Below the pieces are notes generated by a model. It made no database searches. It was not told the DNA's origin and saw nothing but the letters and a program-made list of their open reading frames with translations. From Chamaea fasciata (lineage: Eukaryota > Chordata > Aves > Passeriformes > Sylviidae), in the NCBI GenBank assembly GCA_029207755.1, contig JARCOQ010000012.1, positions 744,001-808,000 of the forward strand: a DNA stretch of 64,000 bases, read 5' to 3'. Each line of letters starts with the position of its first letter. Within the stretch, counting starts at the first letter, position 1. This document shows positions 39,246 to 51,071 of the stretch, piece after piece. The position numbers and the translations under genes are program-made.

Positions 39246-42200
39246 AAGGAGCTGACCGACAAATCTGAAATGTCCCGGCCTGGGAAGTGCAGAAGCCGAA
39301 GCTGAGGAAACTCAAACACGAAGATTTACACTGCAAAGCCTGACTGGGCGCTGAGGGAAGAACAGATTCTCCTCCTGGAAACAGCTCCAGCAGCAGAACC
39401 AGCACAACCTGCACTATCTAAACACCGATTCAGGGCCTAACACAGAATTAACCGGGCCCGTTTCAACGGCACACCTTATCCAGGATGTCACATCACATGG
39501 TTTAACGCTCCTCCCCGGCCTTCAACTCTGCAATCAATGAAATCATCCATTAGCCGCGCTTCAGAGAGCTTCTCTCGTGCCCTGGTGAAGGATCTGGGGT
39601 GGCCAAAGCTCCACTGCCAGCCTGCTGCTCCTGGGGCAGGGGACCGAGTCTCTCACATTTTAATGACCCCGCAGAGCCGAGTGGGGTGCTGCATTCACTG
39701 CAGGGAGCTCGTGACCAAGCACACACGGCAGCAAAGCTGCTGCACGCCACTAAGAAACTGGAAATGTTCAAGTTGTTCTAGGCCATCTGATTGGGATGAG
39801 CAATTAACTTTCCACATTCTCTCTTCAGCTGAAAATTATTGGTTTAAGATTTGAAAAGAAAAATCAGATGTCTCGTGGAAGAGTTTTAACAATTCCCAGT
39901 GACTGTGCAGACCTGAAAAAACCTTCTACTTCAATAATTATGATTGTTTACAGTAGTAACAACCGTATGGAGCTCCTTACAGTACTCCAGAATCTTATTC
40001 TTCAAATAAACTGTGTAATTATAACACACCGGAGAAACTGTGCCATTATCTCATTTCCATTAAACTGATGCAAATTATTTACTCTTCTTTTTGTTTTCCA
40101 CAGAATTAATGCACATGATGAACTATTTTTAACTAGTCCCGAAACGTAACAATTTACACTCGGTTCACAGGTTTCTTGTCAATGAATTGGACTTAATGAA
40201 TTCCAGCTATTTTAAGGGGAAAGCGTCTCTAACAATCATTACACCAAAGGAAGGGATGTAGAATATCCTCTGCTTCTTTTGAAGTAACCAAAGCTCCAGT
40301 CAGTGTCCTTTAAAGGAAACTCTTCAAACTTTACTCTGCAACTGAGTAGGACTATTCTGGAAAAAAAAAATGTTTTCATCCCTGTCTGATGGAGCCTTCC
40401 CAAAGGGTGCCATGGGAGGAGCGTGTTTGACTGAGACCTTGGTTCCCAGACCAGGAAAAGCCGTAAATCTGCTCTGGGAGCAGCACTGCTTTGCATCAGG
40501 GTGGGGCAGGGTGCTCACCCACGGCACGGCAGATGGAACCAGGGGAGACCCTGAGAAAATGTCATTCATTGCCAGTTCCTTTCCCAGGAGAGCACCGGAG
40601 CCCGGTGTGCCTCTCCCTCCCATCACAGCCCCGCACGGTGCCCCAAAGCTCCGCCATGGCAAACTGGGCCGCCTCCCACCCCTGCTTCTCCCATCAGAGG
40701 CCAGCTGGGGCTCTTCGGGAGAAGGGGCAGACCTGCAAAGACACCTGGTGGTGCTCAGACAATCGGTTTGGAGTTTGTGCCTTGAGGAGGACAACCCGAA
40801 GTTGAACAGCGGTCAGCAGGATGGGGTGCGTCCTCAGCCAAAACCTCCACCCGCTGCCCCTCTCCCAGCAGCCCCCAGCCTGTGCCACAGCTCCAACAAA
40901 GGACACATCCTCCCGTTTCCTCCTCAGCTGTGGAAGGGAGATCCCAGAGCTGACCAGACAGGGGCCAGGAGGAGCTGCCCCTTCCCCAGGACCCACTCTG
41001 CGAATGTGCTGCTCTCGCAGCAATCTCCAAAGGCGCTGCCTTCGGTTAGGGAAGAACATTTCCGAAGGCAATTAGCAAATTAGCATAGTCTAAATATTGT
41101 GACTGCAGGTGTTTCAGTGATCTGAAATTCACACACTGGAAAAGCACAAGAGGCAGGTGCTGCCTGCAAAGACTGCCTGGGGTGTGGGGACTACACAGAA
41201 AGGCACTTTCAAATATGACGCCTGCTTTCTCTCTCTGACTTCTACCAATGCAGGATCAATGGCCTGCCTTCAAAAGTGAGCCCCTTCCAGAGCAGCAAAT
41301 GGAAAATGACCCATGGCAGGAAACTGTGAAAATTATGACATGAAATCATATGTCCTGCGTGGACACAGGGCTGGGCTGGGTGTGCCCCCATGGGCACAGC
41401 CAGGCCCGTGGCGTCACCTGCAAATCCCACTGACGCGCGCTGAAATATCTCAGTGTTTGATTCTTCTTCTTGACAGAGAGCAGGGCTCCTCTGAAAGCTC
41501 ATTTAATAAAAATAATGCAATGCAAATGAACCTGAATCAGAAAAATTAGATTGATGGAAGTAGCTCGGTCGCTGTAATTACACAAGGTGTATTATTTCTT
41601 AAATTCTCTTTGCATTAAACATATACCATACATTTATCAAACATAATTAGCAGTTTAGGTGACAGGGATTTGATTTTTCTCCTGCAACAAAAAATCCTTC
41701 TACATGGGTATATACATCTGAAACGTAATATGAACATTTCCACACTATCATTGTTTGCTCCTCAAAGAGAAATCCCACAAAATCAAAGAATCAGAGGGGA
41801 AATACTGTGTGGGACTTGCAAAGCAGAAGATGAGGAAGATGGTCAGCTTAGCCTTCTGTGGATTTCATGAGCATAAAACAAAATTAAATCAGTCCCAACT
41901 TTTAAAGATGTTAGTCAAATAAATCATATTCGAGATCAAAATAATTGATGATACCCCAGATTTCCCTTCTAATCAATCTTTAGTTTTTTTCAATCATAGA
42001 ATAAATTGATGAAAAAACAGCAAGAAAATCAGAAGGTACAAAAGGAAGTTGACAAAGTTGAATTTCCAACGCAACTAAGATAATCAGTTTTTCCCTCTCT
42101 CAGTGTTTCCTGGGGGTTTTGGACTAATGGGGGGCTTTGTTTAGGTTTTGGGTAGTCTGGAGTGGTTTTAAAACAGTTGCACAGAAAATAACTGCATCGA

Positions 42201-42718
42201 AATAATGGCAGAAAGCACTTCCATTTTTTTCTCTTCAAATCCCCACGGACTATATGGGGACCTCAAGTCAAAAACCTTCACTTTAGAACAATAAATAAAT
42301 AAACCCGCTAAACCCTTCCCAAGGCTGGTCAACTGTAGCATAAGTAATGCAAGAGGCTGAGAGATGCCAGATAAATTTGATTACTATAAAAGATGGGAAT
42401 ATGTTTCTTTCCTCAGAGAATTCACAAAAAGGGGTCAAAAACAAAGCAGCACTGAAAGCCAACAACTTCATTTTGCCAGCAACTCAAGGCGAAAATACAA
42501 TACAATTCCACGGGAACGTTTTATCACATCGCTGCAGACACCTCCTAATCTTCTATTTCTGAGAAAGGAAAATAGCAAAGATAGAGCCCAGGCAAAATGG
42601 GGCTCTTTCTTTTCTGGAAAAGGCACTCTGATTAGTATATCAATTCAGTAAGAGTTCAAGAACTGTTTTCTTCTTTCACCTGCTACCAGTGCCATGGAGG
42701 CCCTAACACTTTTCAGTT
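39246..42718. other. Unique noncoding stretch
   Basis: No gene is recognised. The GC-rich part at 40370-41083 is open for 237 codons on the plus strand, and the minus strand is also open at 40324-40794 and 40694-41071. No domain is recognisable and I do not call a gene. Confidence 0.45.
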
Positions 42719-42737
42719 AAAAAAAAAAAAAAAAAAA
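42719..42737 (+). repeat. Poly(A) tract
   Basis: A run of 19 A residues. No upstream SINE or processed-pseudogene body is recognised. Confidence 0.85.
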
Positions 42738-45408
42738 GGGATCCTACACTTCATGTCATTCTTCCAATTTGTCAGATTACCAAACCATTTATCTCAAATG
42801 CATTCAGGAGCATCATCAGGAGAAATGACCCATCATCCTTCCCTTGTTAAAGAAAAACAAAGTCCCGACTCGGTGTTAATTGTTCCAGCCCTGAGTAATG
42901 ATGACACCCAGAGACCCTCTCTGCACTGTTCCCCGACTGAGAGATAGTCCTGATTTCACATTTTTCCTCTGCAAACAGATGAGCTCCTGCCAGCTGCTGT
43001 TAAAACAGCACCAGCATTTTGTAAACCTCTCTGGAATGACTTTTTCCTTCGCATGTCTGAGAGCAGCATTTGATTTTTTCACAAACGCATGGAGCTGGTG
43101 GCACAGTCGTACCACAGTCAGCCCCTGGCCCCTCCTCCCGAGCAAACACTACCCTTCCAGCCAGCAGAAAACACATTCCTACTTGAATCCATTCCATTTC
43201 ACCTTATTTTCATCACTTCCTCAAAGTCATCCACTTCTCCTTATTTAGCATCCCAAACTCTTACTCCATTACCAGCATCTCCGAGCCCTGGGTCTTCAGC
43301 CCAGCTCCAGTAAACCACAGGTAACTTACGTGGAAGAGTTACAATAGGATGGATAAAAGAAGGCTGATCTTTGAAGAACAAGTAACTTCCAGAGAGCCAG
43401 ATAAATTCACTTTAGGCCCACCAAAAACACTTCTTGCACACGATCTGCTGCAAGAAGCATTCTGCACGGGCTGACAGCATCAGTTGCTCTGAGGACTCAG
43501 AGGAGGACAGGCTTGCAGCGCTTTTTTCTGGGTGTATTTTTCAGAGACTATGATCCACACCCAGGTTTGGTCAAAACCTGTTCAGATTCAATATTAAATG
43601 CTTTGCAGTAATCAAGAATCCTTTACTGTGTCAAACCATTTCATTAAATAAAAAAAAAAGGCTGACTATCTGGCTATTCATGCTATTGCCTCTTATTTTA
43701 TCATGGTCTACTACACAACTGTCCTGCAAATATCACGTGGCTCCTTATTGCCTTTTTTCCATGGTACATGCATTCCAAACCCCTCCATTTCAGGTAAAGC
43801 CAAGTCTAATTACTGTTTGTAATAACACACACACAAAATACTGTCCCCAGGGAATGGTCTTAGAGGTAACACCTTCATTTTCACCTTCAAGGCCAGAAGC
43901 AGCCCCTGGCCTGGGATGCAGAGCCGCTTCCTCAGAAGAACTGAAGGTGTGCCAGCACATGAACAAACATCCCCAAGCCAGAATCACTCCCCCAAGGCTT
44001 CCCCCCACCGGGCGGGCACAGAGCAGAGGCTGGAAGCAGCCGGAGGCAGGCCCAGCCAAACCCAGCGGGGACCTGCGCCGGGACACCTGCAGACAGGGGG
44101 GATGAGGGCTGGGCTGGCGTGGGGGCACACCCCGCGCCGGGGAATTCAGGGCTCTGCTCATCACTGCTCGGCACTCCTGCTCACCGGCGGGGAAATTCAC
44201 CGGCGTGCGTCCGTCAGGCAATTCAGAAACCCCAGACGCTGAAGGAGGGAAACAGTACTGAGGAACTAAGAAAAGGGCAACACTGACTATCATGACAACA
44301 AACAAATCAGCTGCTGGCTTTAAAAGCCATCTACATGCTGTTCTCTTATTTTTTTGTTTTCTTTCTAACCACTGAAAAGCTTGCTTCCATCAGCACAGCA
44401 CAACAGCAGAGCTGGAAGGAAGTCCGTGCTTTTAGAGAGAAGAAACACGACGTGAATATGCCAAAAAAACCCAAAAGCTAAAACAAGAAACAGCAAAAAC
44501 AAAAACCAAAAAACGAGGCAGGATTTATGAAAGTGTTCTCAATTTCTTCAGACACTGTGTTCTCCTTTCTAAAGAACCTGATGGCACAATATAAAAACTA
44601 TTTCTCTTCCAGTGTTGTTTTCAATAATAACGTAAAAAACCCTGACCACCAGCAATTTAAAAACACAACCACATTCTCTGATAAGAGACTTGGAGACTGA
44701 AATACGCAATGACTCCACAGAAAGGGTGCGGAAAGGGCACTCCAGAACGCCTACAAAACTCCAATGCAAAAGTGAATGCAGTTACCTGCGCAACAATCCT
44801 GAAACTCCCCAAACCACATTTTCAGACTGGCACGGATGTGCTGAACTCAACTGCTGGGAAATGCAGACGTCTGCCTAACCAGGATAATGTTACCTTGGAT
44901 CCTTCTGTGGCTAACTGAAAGCACCCTGTTTCTCCTACAGGAGTCACATCATGGAATGCAGGGGACAGTTTGGGTGACTAAGCTGGAAGAAGAGAATGTT
45001 CTGCCTCTGCTGCTGCCCCGGAGTTCCTGCTCTGCGCCAGCCTTGCAAACCCATCCCTCCCCCAAACCCTGCACTCCTGCTTTTCCAGCGGGTATCGCTC
45101 TTACCGCACCTCTCCAACAAACCACTGCACTCCTGGTCTTCACTCCCATCTTTCAACTTTGAAATCTCTCACTCCAGGACAGTTCAAAGCATCCTCACAC
45201 CTGCATGGCCTTCTGTAAAGTAGTGCTGCTCAGGCTCAGAAACCCACGCAAACCTAGAAAACTGCCTTAGGATATTTATTGATGCACCATCTTGAAAGAT
45301 TTTTCTAATGAATTTTGTTGCTGTGAAAGACTTCTGCCTTTCAAAAGCAGAAGAGTTCTATAAAAAATTAAAAGTTGGCATTTCTGAATTATTATCAGAA
45401 AACCTTGA
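42738..45408. other. Unique noncoding stretch
   Basis: No gene or repeat family is recognised. There is an A-rich low-complexity tract at about 44460-44516 (aaaac/aaaacc units), and a GC-richer part at 43900-44180 with unmatched open frames on both strands. Confidence 0.45.
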
Positions 45409-45503
45409 AGAACCTGGTCTAGGGGAAAGTGTTCCTGTCCACGGCAGGGGGTGGAACGAGATGATTTCTGAGGTCCCTCCCAACCCAAAGCAGCCTGTGA
45501 GTG
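45409..45503 (+). mobile_element. CR1 LINE 3' end
   Basis: The order aacctggtctaggggaaagt, gttcctgtccacggcagggg, gtggaacgagatgatttctg and aggtccctcccaacccaaag is a standard CR1 terminus. Plus strand, about 95 bp retained. Confidence 0.92.
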
Positions 45504-46977
45504 TCTGAAATAGCCTCTGCAGCAGCGATTTCACAGACATCAATGGCTCTGCTCGCCCTGTGCATCAGACAGGAATTTTTCATTTCATACATCATTTAAA
45601 ACTTACTGCAGTGATTCCACAAACCTGGCTACAAGCACCTTCCTCTTTGCCAGCCCCCTCCAGTTCAGGTTCTTTCAGCCAAAAGTGAACACACAAGTGG
45701 ACTAGCACAACACTGACAACAGGGAAGCAAAGCAACACTTACCATGAGATAAATGAAGGGAAAGACCTTCTACCCTCAAATGATATTGCACCTTGTATTG
45801 AATACATCAAAATACAATTACACTGACTACATCATCAGCAAACTTACCCCAAACATCCCATAGCAAGCAATCAGAATTAGCACAGGGCATTTCAGTATTT
45901 TTAAACACAGACTTGAATTTATATCACATTTTCAGAAATTCTTCTCCCAGAACAGTGAAAGAGCATGGATTTCTCTTTCCCAAAACCACTTGTTCAGACC
46001 TCCATGTTCTGGAGCCATTTACACAGACAGACCACTGACTGCTGCAGCTGCCCAGATAAAATTATAAAGATCACAATTATTGCTACATTTGTTATTTCTG
46101 GAATAGGCCTTCGAAGCTCAGATAGAGAGATAAGTTCTGAAAACACAGAATTCCATAACCTCCATGCAAAGGCTTCAACTCACACTGTGGCCACAATTCA
46201 CACACCTCCAGACTGAGAGCTGAAAATCAGACAGCTGTGACCTAAAACTCATTGAAAGAAAGCTAAAAACTCAGAGTGGAAATCCAAAGCTAGAGGTTTA
46301 CTCACCATTTATGAAGGACACTGGACTGTAGCGTCTAACACAGGACACTCACTGCCTGGGCGTTAATTCAGTAATTCCTCTTCTCGTTCAGGATAAATCC
46401 AGAAAGTAGCTGGCACAAAGAAATGGAAAACACACATTTAGCTGGGATTGGATGTTCTTCTAGTCCATATGACTATCAAAAAATCTTCCATGACATCCTT
46501 CCTTTCAGTCAACACCAAAACATTTCTGTAAGCACTGGGAAAAAAACCCAAACCTTTGATTTGAAGTAAAATAAAAGACAAGGTACAATGATTCCCTGAA
46601 TATTCCTAATACTTGTAACATGCTGGAACACATGTGAGTTTCAAAATGCGGTAAGTCGTAGCACTCAGATGTTCTTGAGTTTTCAGCAGAGCACAAGAAC
46701 ACAAGGAATGTTATAAAATCCAAGACCACCCAATGACAGCTTCTGGAAAGCTTCCCGAACCACTTGTCCCCAGTAGCCACCCACAGAACGAAAGATTCTC
46801 CCGTCCCTGAACAAACAGCCAGGGTTACCCAGCTCCGTTTGTGCAGCCAGTGTGAGAATGTGCCGGTCTGTCCTCGGGACCTGCACAACACCAGAGCCAG
46901 CCCCGGGCAGAGACCCCGGCCCAGCAGCTTCCAGGGCCCCGCCAGCCCTGCCCCGGGCTGAGGTCACAGGTGAGAGG
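45504..46977. other. Unique noncoding stretch
   Basis: No gene or repeat is recognised between the CR1 tail and the 18-bp minisatellite. Long minus-strand frames that enter this stretch from the right are continuations of the array's open frames. Confidence 0.5.
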
Positions 46978-47551
46978 GCAGGGGACGCACAGGACAGGGG
47001 ACAGCCAGAGCGGGGGACACACGGGACAGGGGACAGCCAGAGCGGGGGACACACGGGACAGGGGACACAGGGGACAGGGGACACACGGGACAGGGGACAG
47101 CCAGAGCGGGGGACACACGGGACAGGGGACACACGGGACAGGGGACACACGGGACAGGGGACAGCCAGAGCGGGGGACACACGGGACAGGGGACACACGG
47201 GACAGGGGACACACGGGACAGGGGACAGCCAGAGCGGGGGACACACGGGACAGGGGACAGCCAGAACAGGGGACACACGGGACAGGGGACACACGGGACA
47301 GGGGACAGCCAGAGCGGGGGACACACGGGACAGGGGACACAGGGGACAGGGGACAGCCAGAACAGGGGACGCACAGGACAGGGGACAGCCAGAACGGGGG
47401 ACACACGGAACGGGGGACACAGGGGACAGGGGACAGCCAGAGCGGGGGACACACGGGACAGGGGACACACGGGACAGGGGACACACGGGACAGGGGACAG
47501 CCAGAACGGGGGACACACGGGACAGGGGAGGGGACAGCCAGGACAGGGGAC
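46978..47551 (+). repeat. 18-bp G-rich minisatellite
   Basis: The array has about 32 units of an 18-bp period, purine-rich on the plus strand. Two main unit types are interspersed: A, ggacacacgggacagggg, and B, ggacagccagagcggggg, with variants such as an ggacacaggggacagggg-type unit and B units ending agaacagggg. B commonly recurs every two to four units, so there is higher-order order. Adjacent A units give G-tracts separated by 6, 3 and 6 bases, a canonical quadruplex motif repeated many times on the plus strand. The period is a multiple of three, so several frames on both strands remain open (up to about 328 codons). These are not taken as genes. Confidence 0.95.
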
Positions 47552-50500
47552 AGGCACTGCTGCAGGCTCCTCTGGCACAGCTCCCACAGGCTCTCCTGCA
47601 CCCACCAGCCAGAGGCTCCCACCCGTTACGCGTCACAAAGTAAAGATCCATAGCTCTAAACTGTTCCACTTCATCATGAACTTCTCAACTCACCAATCAA
47701 TACAATATTGAGCAATAAACAACAAGCCAGAAATATTCCTGAACAGAAAAACCAAGGCCACCCTTACTCAGAACTGAGAATCGTGCAGCTCACACGTTTT
47801 CCGACATAAGTTCAGGAAATAAAAATCTCATTAAAGCCTTAGCCAAAATTTCTAATTCATCAAAGGACCATGTTTTGAATACCAATGAATTTCATGAAAA
47901 AGAAGCACGCTTTTTTTCTTGTCTGCATGTCTGTAAAATCTCTCTCAGGTTACAAAACCAAATCTGATGACACTGAAAAGTCTTTCAGGAACAAAGACAG
48001 ACGAGTAAAACAACCACCAGATCTCTTTAATTCCATGCAAAAATGTCAACAGCAAAATCACTGCATCTCTGCCATAGCAGAATATTAAATAGTTCATTAA
48101 TATCCATTTTCCCTTCTTCTCTTTTCAGAGGCTACTAAAATTGTTTCTGTTTGATTTTACACGAGTGAAACTCCTCCCAAATGAAACAGGTACAAGGATC
48201 TTGAAAGAACACTCAAGTGCACATCACTCAAGCCCTTGGCAGGCCCTATCTCCGCGAAACAACAATAGCATCCCGCTAATAACAATGACTTGCTTAACTA
48301 TTCATTTTGGTAAATAATGGAACTGAAAATTATCTAGTGATGGATTTACACTTTTACAATGCATCTGGGGATGAAAATGAATAGGGCCGGAGAAATTCTG
48401 TAACAATGGCTGACGCCACAACTCCAGAGCCCGCCTGGCTGCAGCAACAACACGAGCTGCAAAACGTGGCACTGCAGGTTTTAGCATTTCACCTTTGTCT
48501 AGTTCTGCTGCCAGACATCCTAGATTTATGATGTGTATTACAGAAGCACTTGCAGATGCCAATTAAAAGCCGAACACAGCTGTATTAGGCAGAATTGCAT
48601 GAAAATCACAATGGGTGTCATAGCCAGTTTAATCCCAACCGCCACTGAATAAATCGCCCGTTCCTCACAAATTCCTTCTTTCACCAGCTACCACGGAACT
48701 GAACACATTCGGGTTTCTACCTGAGGGAGCACTAAGAGAACGGCCTAGGCAGCCTTTTTTTATTCGAAAACCATGGTCCTACTTCCAGCGGAGGCCCAGA
48801 GGAACAAAGCCTGGTGGCACGAGGCTCGCCCTCCTTCACCACCTTCCTTGAGGAGCCCATGGAACCACAAGACCATGTGGACCATCAGGTGAAGAATCAG
48901 AATATTTGGAGGCGGAAACTGACAAAGGCAACAACTTTTCTGGAAGAAAAGGGAAACATTAAGTTTCTCTTTAAAAAGTTAAAGATTACTTTGTGTCGAA
49001 GTAACAAATGGCAAGTGTTTACCTGTGACTATTAGTTCTCTCCTAGGGAGTTTATTATAAACAGTATTTCAAACACAGGACTTTAAGAGACAATGTATAA
49101 ATATTTTAAGTGGTAAAATATAGGTGCTGGCTTTTTTTTGTACTATGTCCAGAAAATTTGCACAAACACATCAAATTCTCCACCTAGGGAATTTACTTTA
49201 TTGTTAAGTTTGCATTTAAAACAAATGTACATGACCTATTTTGGGGCTAATATAACTACAAGGAGCCTATTTGTTGTTTATTATTTATAGAAGATTCACT
49301 TCAGATTAGGCCTTTTGCGGACGTGTGTATCTGTGTGGCATCACAAAGCATCTCCAGATCTCCCCCGCACTAAAACACACGAGGAAATGACAAGTTAGGA
49401 TGGATCCAGTACACAGAGTGTTTTATGAAAGCCAAGATTAAAAGCTGGTTTTTCCCTCCTCAGAAAGGCCACATGAAAGAGCCGCTACCCTGGGTAATGC
49501 ACTGACCTTCTGGGGCTGATAATGACAAGTTCAAGTTCCTGGAGTTGGGGAAGATGCGGGACTAAAGTAAGTGCACTCAAGCAACGAGTCTCTCTGCTCT
49601 GTTAGAATCCCACTCACAAACCAGCCCCATGCAAAGAAAGAGGAAAACTGTTTAATTTTTTTTATTTATATCACCCAGGAGTTTTTCTATACCATCAGCA
49701 TGGCTCAAATCTGCTTCCTTAGAGGCTTCACTCTAAGGCACTGACGGTTTCTTTCCATTTTGAAAGAAGACCTGAAATTATTTCATCTAAAAGGTGTCAA
49801 ATTTATGAAAATAGAGATGCAAAGTTGCTGCTCATGTTTAAAATTTTGCATTTTCAGCTTTTTCTTGCGAACAGAGAAAGAGTAAAACGTGGTCAAATCA
49901 TATCTATTCTGTAAGAGATAAAATATTTTTTTAAAACTTCCAGAAAATCAGAAATGCATTTTTATGCAACAATTAAGAAAAACCGGAGCTGACACAAAGC
50001 CTCTATTCCTACCAGTCATTGTTTTAGTGCAGTTTAGTGGGTCACAGTGCCTGGAGCTCTTCGGGGGCAGAGGAGGCTGCTGGCAGGACTGAGGCATGGC
50101 AAGGCAAACTCCGAAGCTGCAGGAGCCACGCAGCTGGCACTGCCGATGGCACACGGCAGGATGGACTGCTGCTACACACACACAGCCGCGTGGTAGCACC
50201 TTGTGCATTTTCCAATATTTATATTTCACATTACGCACTGACATTACAAGCTTTACATCTTTGTTTAAGCTACATAAGACAAAAAAATAAGGGCTCAAAC
50301 AAATGCCATGACTCCAGTTGGTGTAAATCAACATGTACATCATCAGGATTTAATCATCAGCTCATGCCAAATGGTTTACAGTGAAAGATTCCTGCCAGGA
50401 CAGGCTGTGAGCACAATGGGAATAAAACCATTCCAAAATGAAATCCCTTTTAAATTTTGCTCTAGAACAGTATTTCTAATGTCTTCCTCCTCGCCCCCAA

Positions 50501-50849
50501 TTCGATGTCATCTCAGAAACATTAATTTATTTAGAAAGAGAAATTAATCACAGGCATCTCTAAAGTCCTGGGTGATTCCAGTCCGCTCAATTTTCGCCGA
50601 TTTTCGCCTTCCCTTAAAAAACACGGTGACGTTAAATACAAAGCCCCACACATTCAAAGAACACTAACATTTCTGAAACAAGATCTTGAGCTGAAGTTAA
50701 GAAATTGCTGTAATTAAACTTTTCCAAGAAGACAGATTAAGGTCAAACGTGTCTATTAATTTTGGGAACCCAGGGCCAGCCACCTTGGGCTCGGTGTTTT
50801 TCCTGTGCGTTCCCCAGCATTTCCCTGGCCCGAAGGCCGTGTCCCCGCT
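47552..50849. other. Unique noncoding stretch
   Basis: No gene or repeat family is recognised. The 49020-49320 and 49750-49990 parts are AT-rich with low CpG and could be conserved noncoding DNA. Confidence 0.5.
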
Positions 50850-51000
50850 CCCTCCCGAGCCACGGCAGGGACACCTCCCACTGTCCCCGGCGTCCAGCCT
50901 GGCCTGGGACACTGCCAGGGCTCCAGGGGCAGCCGCAGCTGCTCTGGGCGCCTGTGCCAGGGCCCGCCCGCCCTGCCGGGGCAGGTCCCGTGTCCCTGTG
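50850..51000 (-). mobile_element. CR1 LINE 3' end beside minisatellite
   Basis: Reverse-complement CR1 blocks are clear: gccacggcagggacacctcc, then gtccagcctggcctgggaca, then ctgccagggctccaggggca, then gccgcagctgctctgggcgc and ctgtgccagggcccgcccgc. The element is on the minus strand, with its 3' end to the left. The terminal ATTCTATG part is not obvious. Its 5' side runs through about 70 bp of GC-rich DNA into the 12-bp minisatellite, so the array may have arisen in or next to CR1 sequence. Confidence 0.85.
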
Positions 51001-51071
51001 CCACCCACCCTGCCCCGGCACCGGGCGGCCGCTGCCCTGCGGAGCCGCTGCTCCCCGCGGGCCCGGGCCCT

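Noticed and set aside
40370..41083. 237-codon plus-strand frame in GC-rich DNA
   Set aside because: The minus strand is also open over most of it, and composition and sequence show no recognisable domain.
42719..42737. Poly(A) tract considered as the tail of a processed pseudogene
   Set aside because: No retroposed gene body or target-site duplication is recognisable upstream.
46683..47669. Long open frames (328 codons minus, 263 and 227 codons plus) across the 18-bp array
   Set aside because: They follow from an 18-bp unit without stops in these frames. Frames are open on both strands and the peptides are pure repeats.
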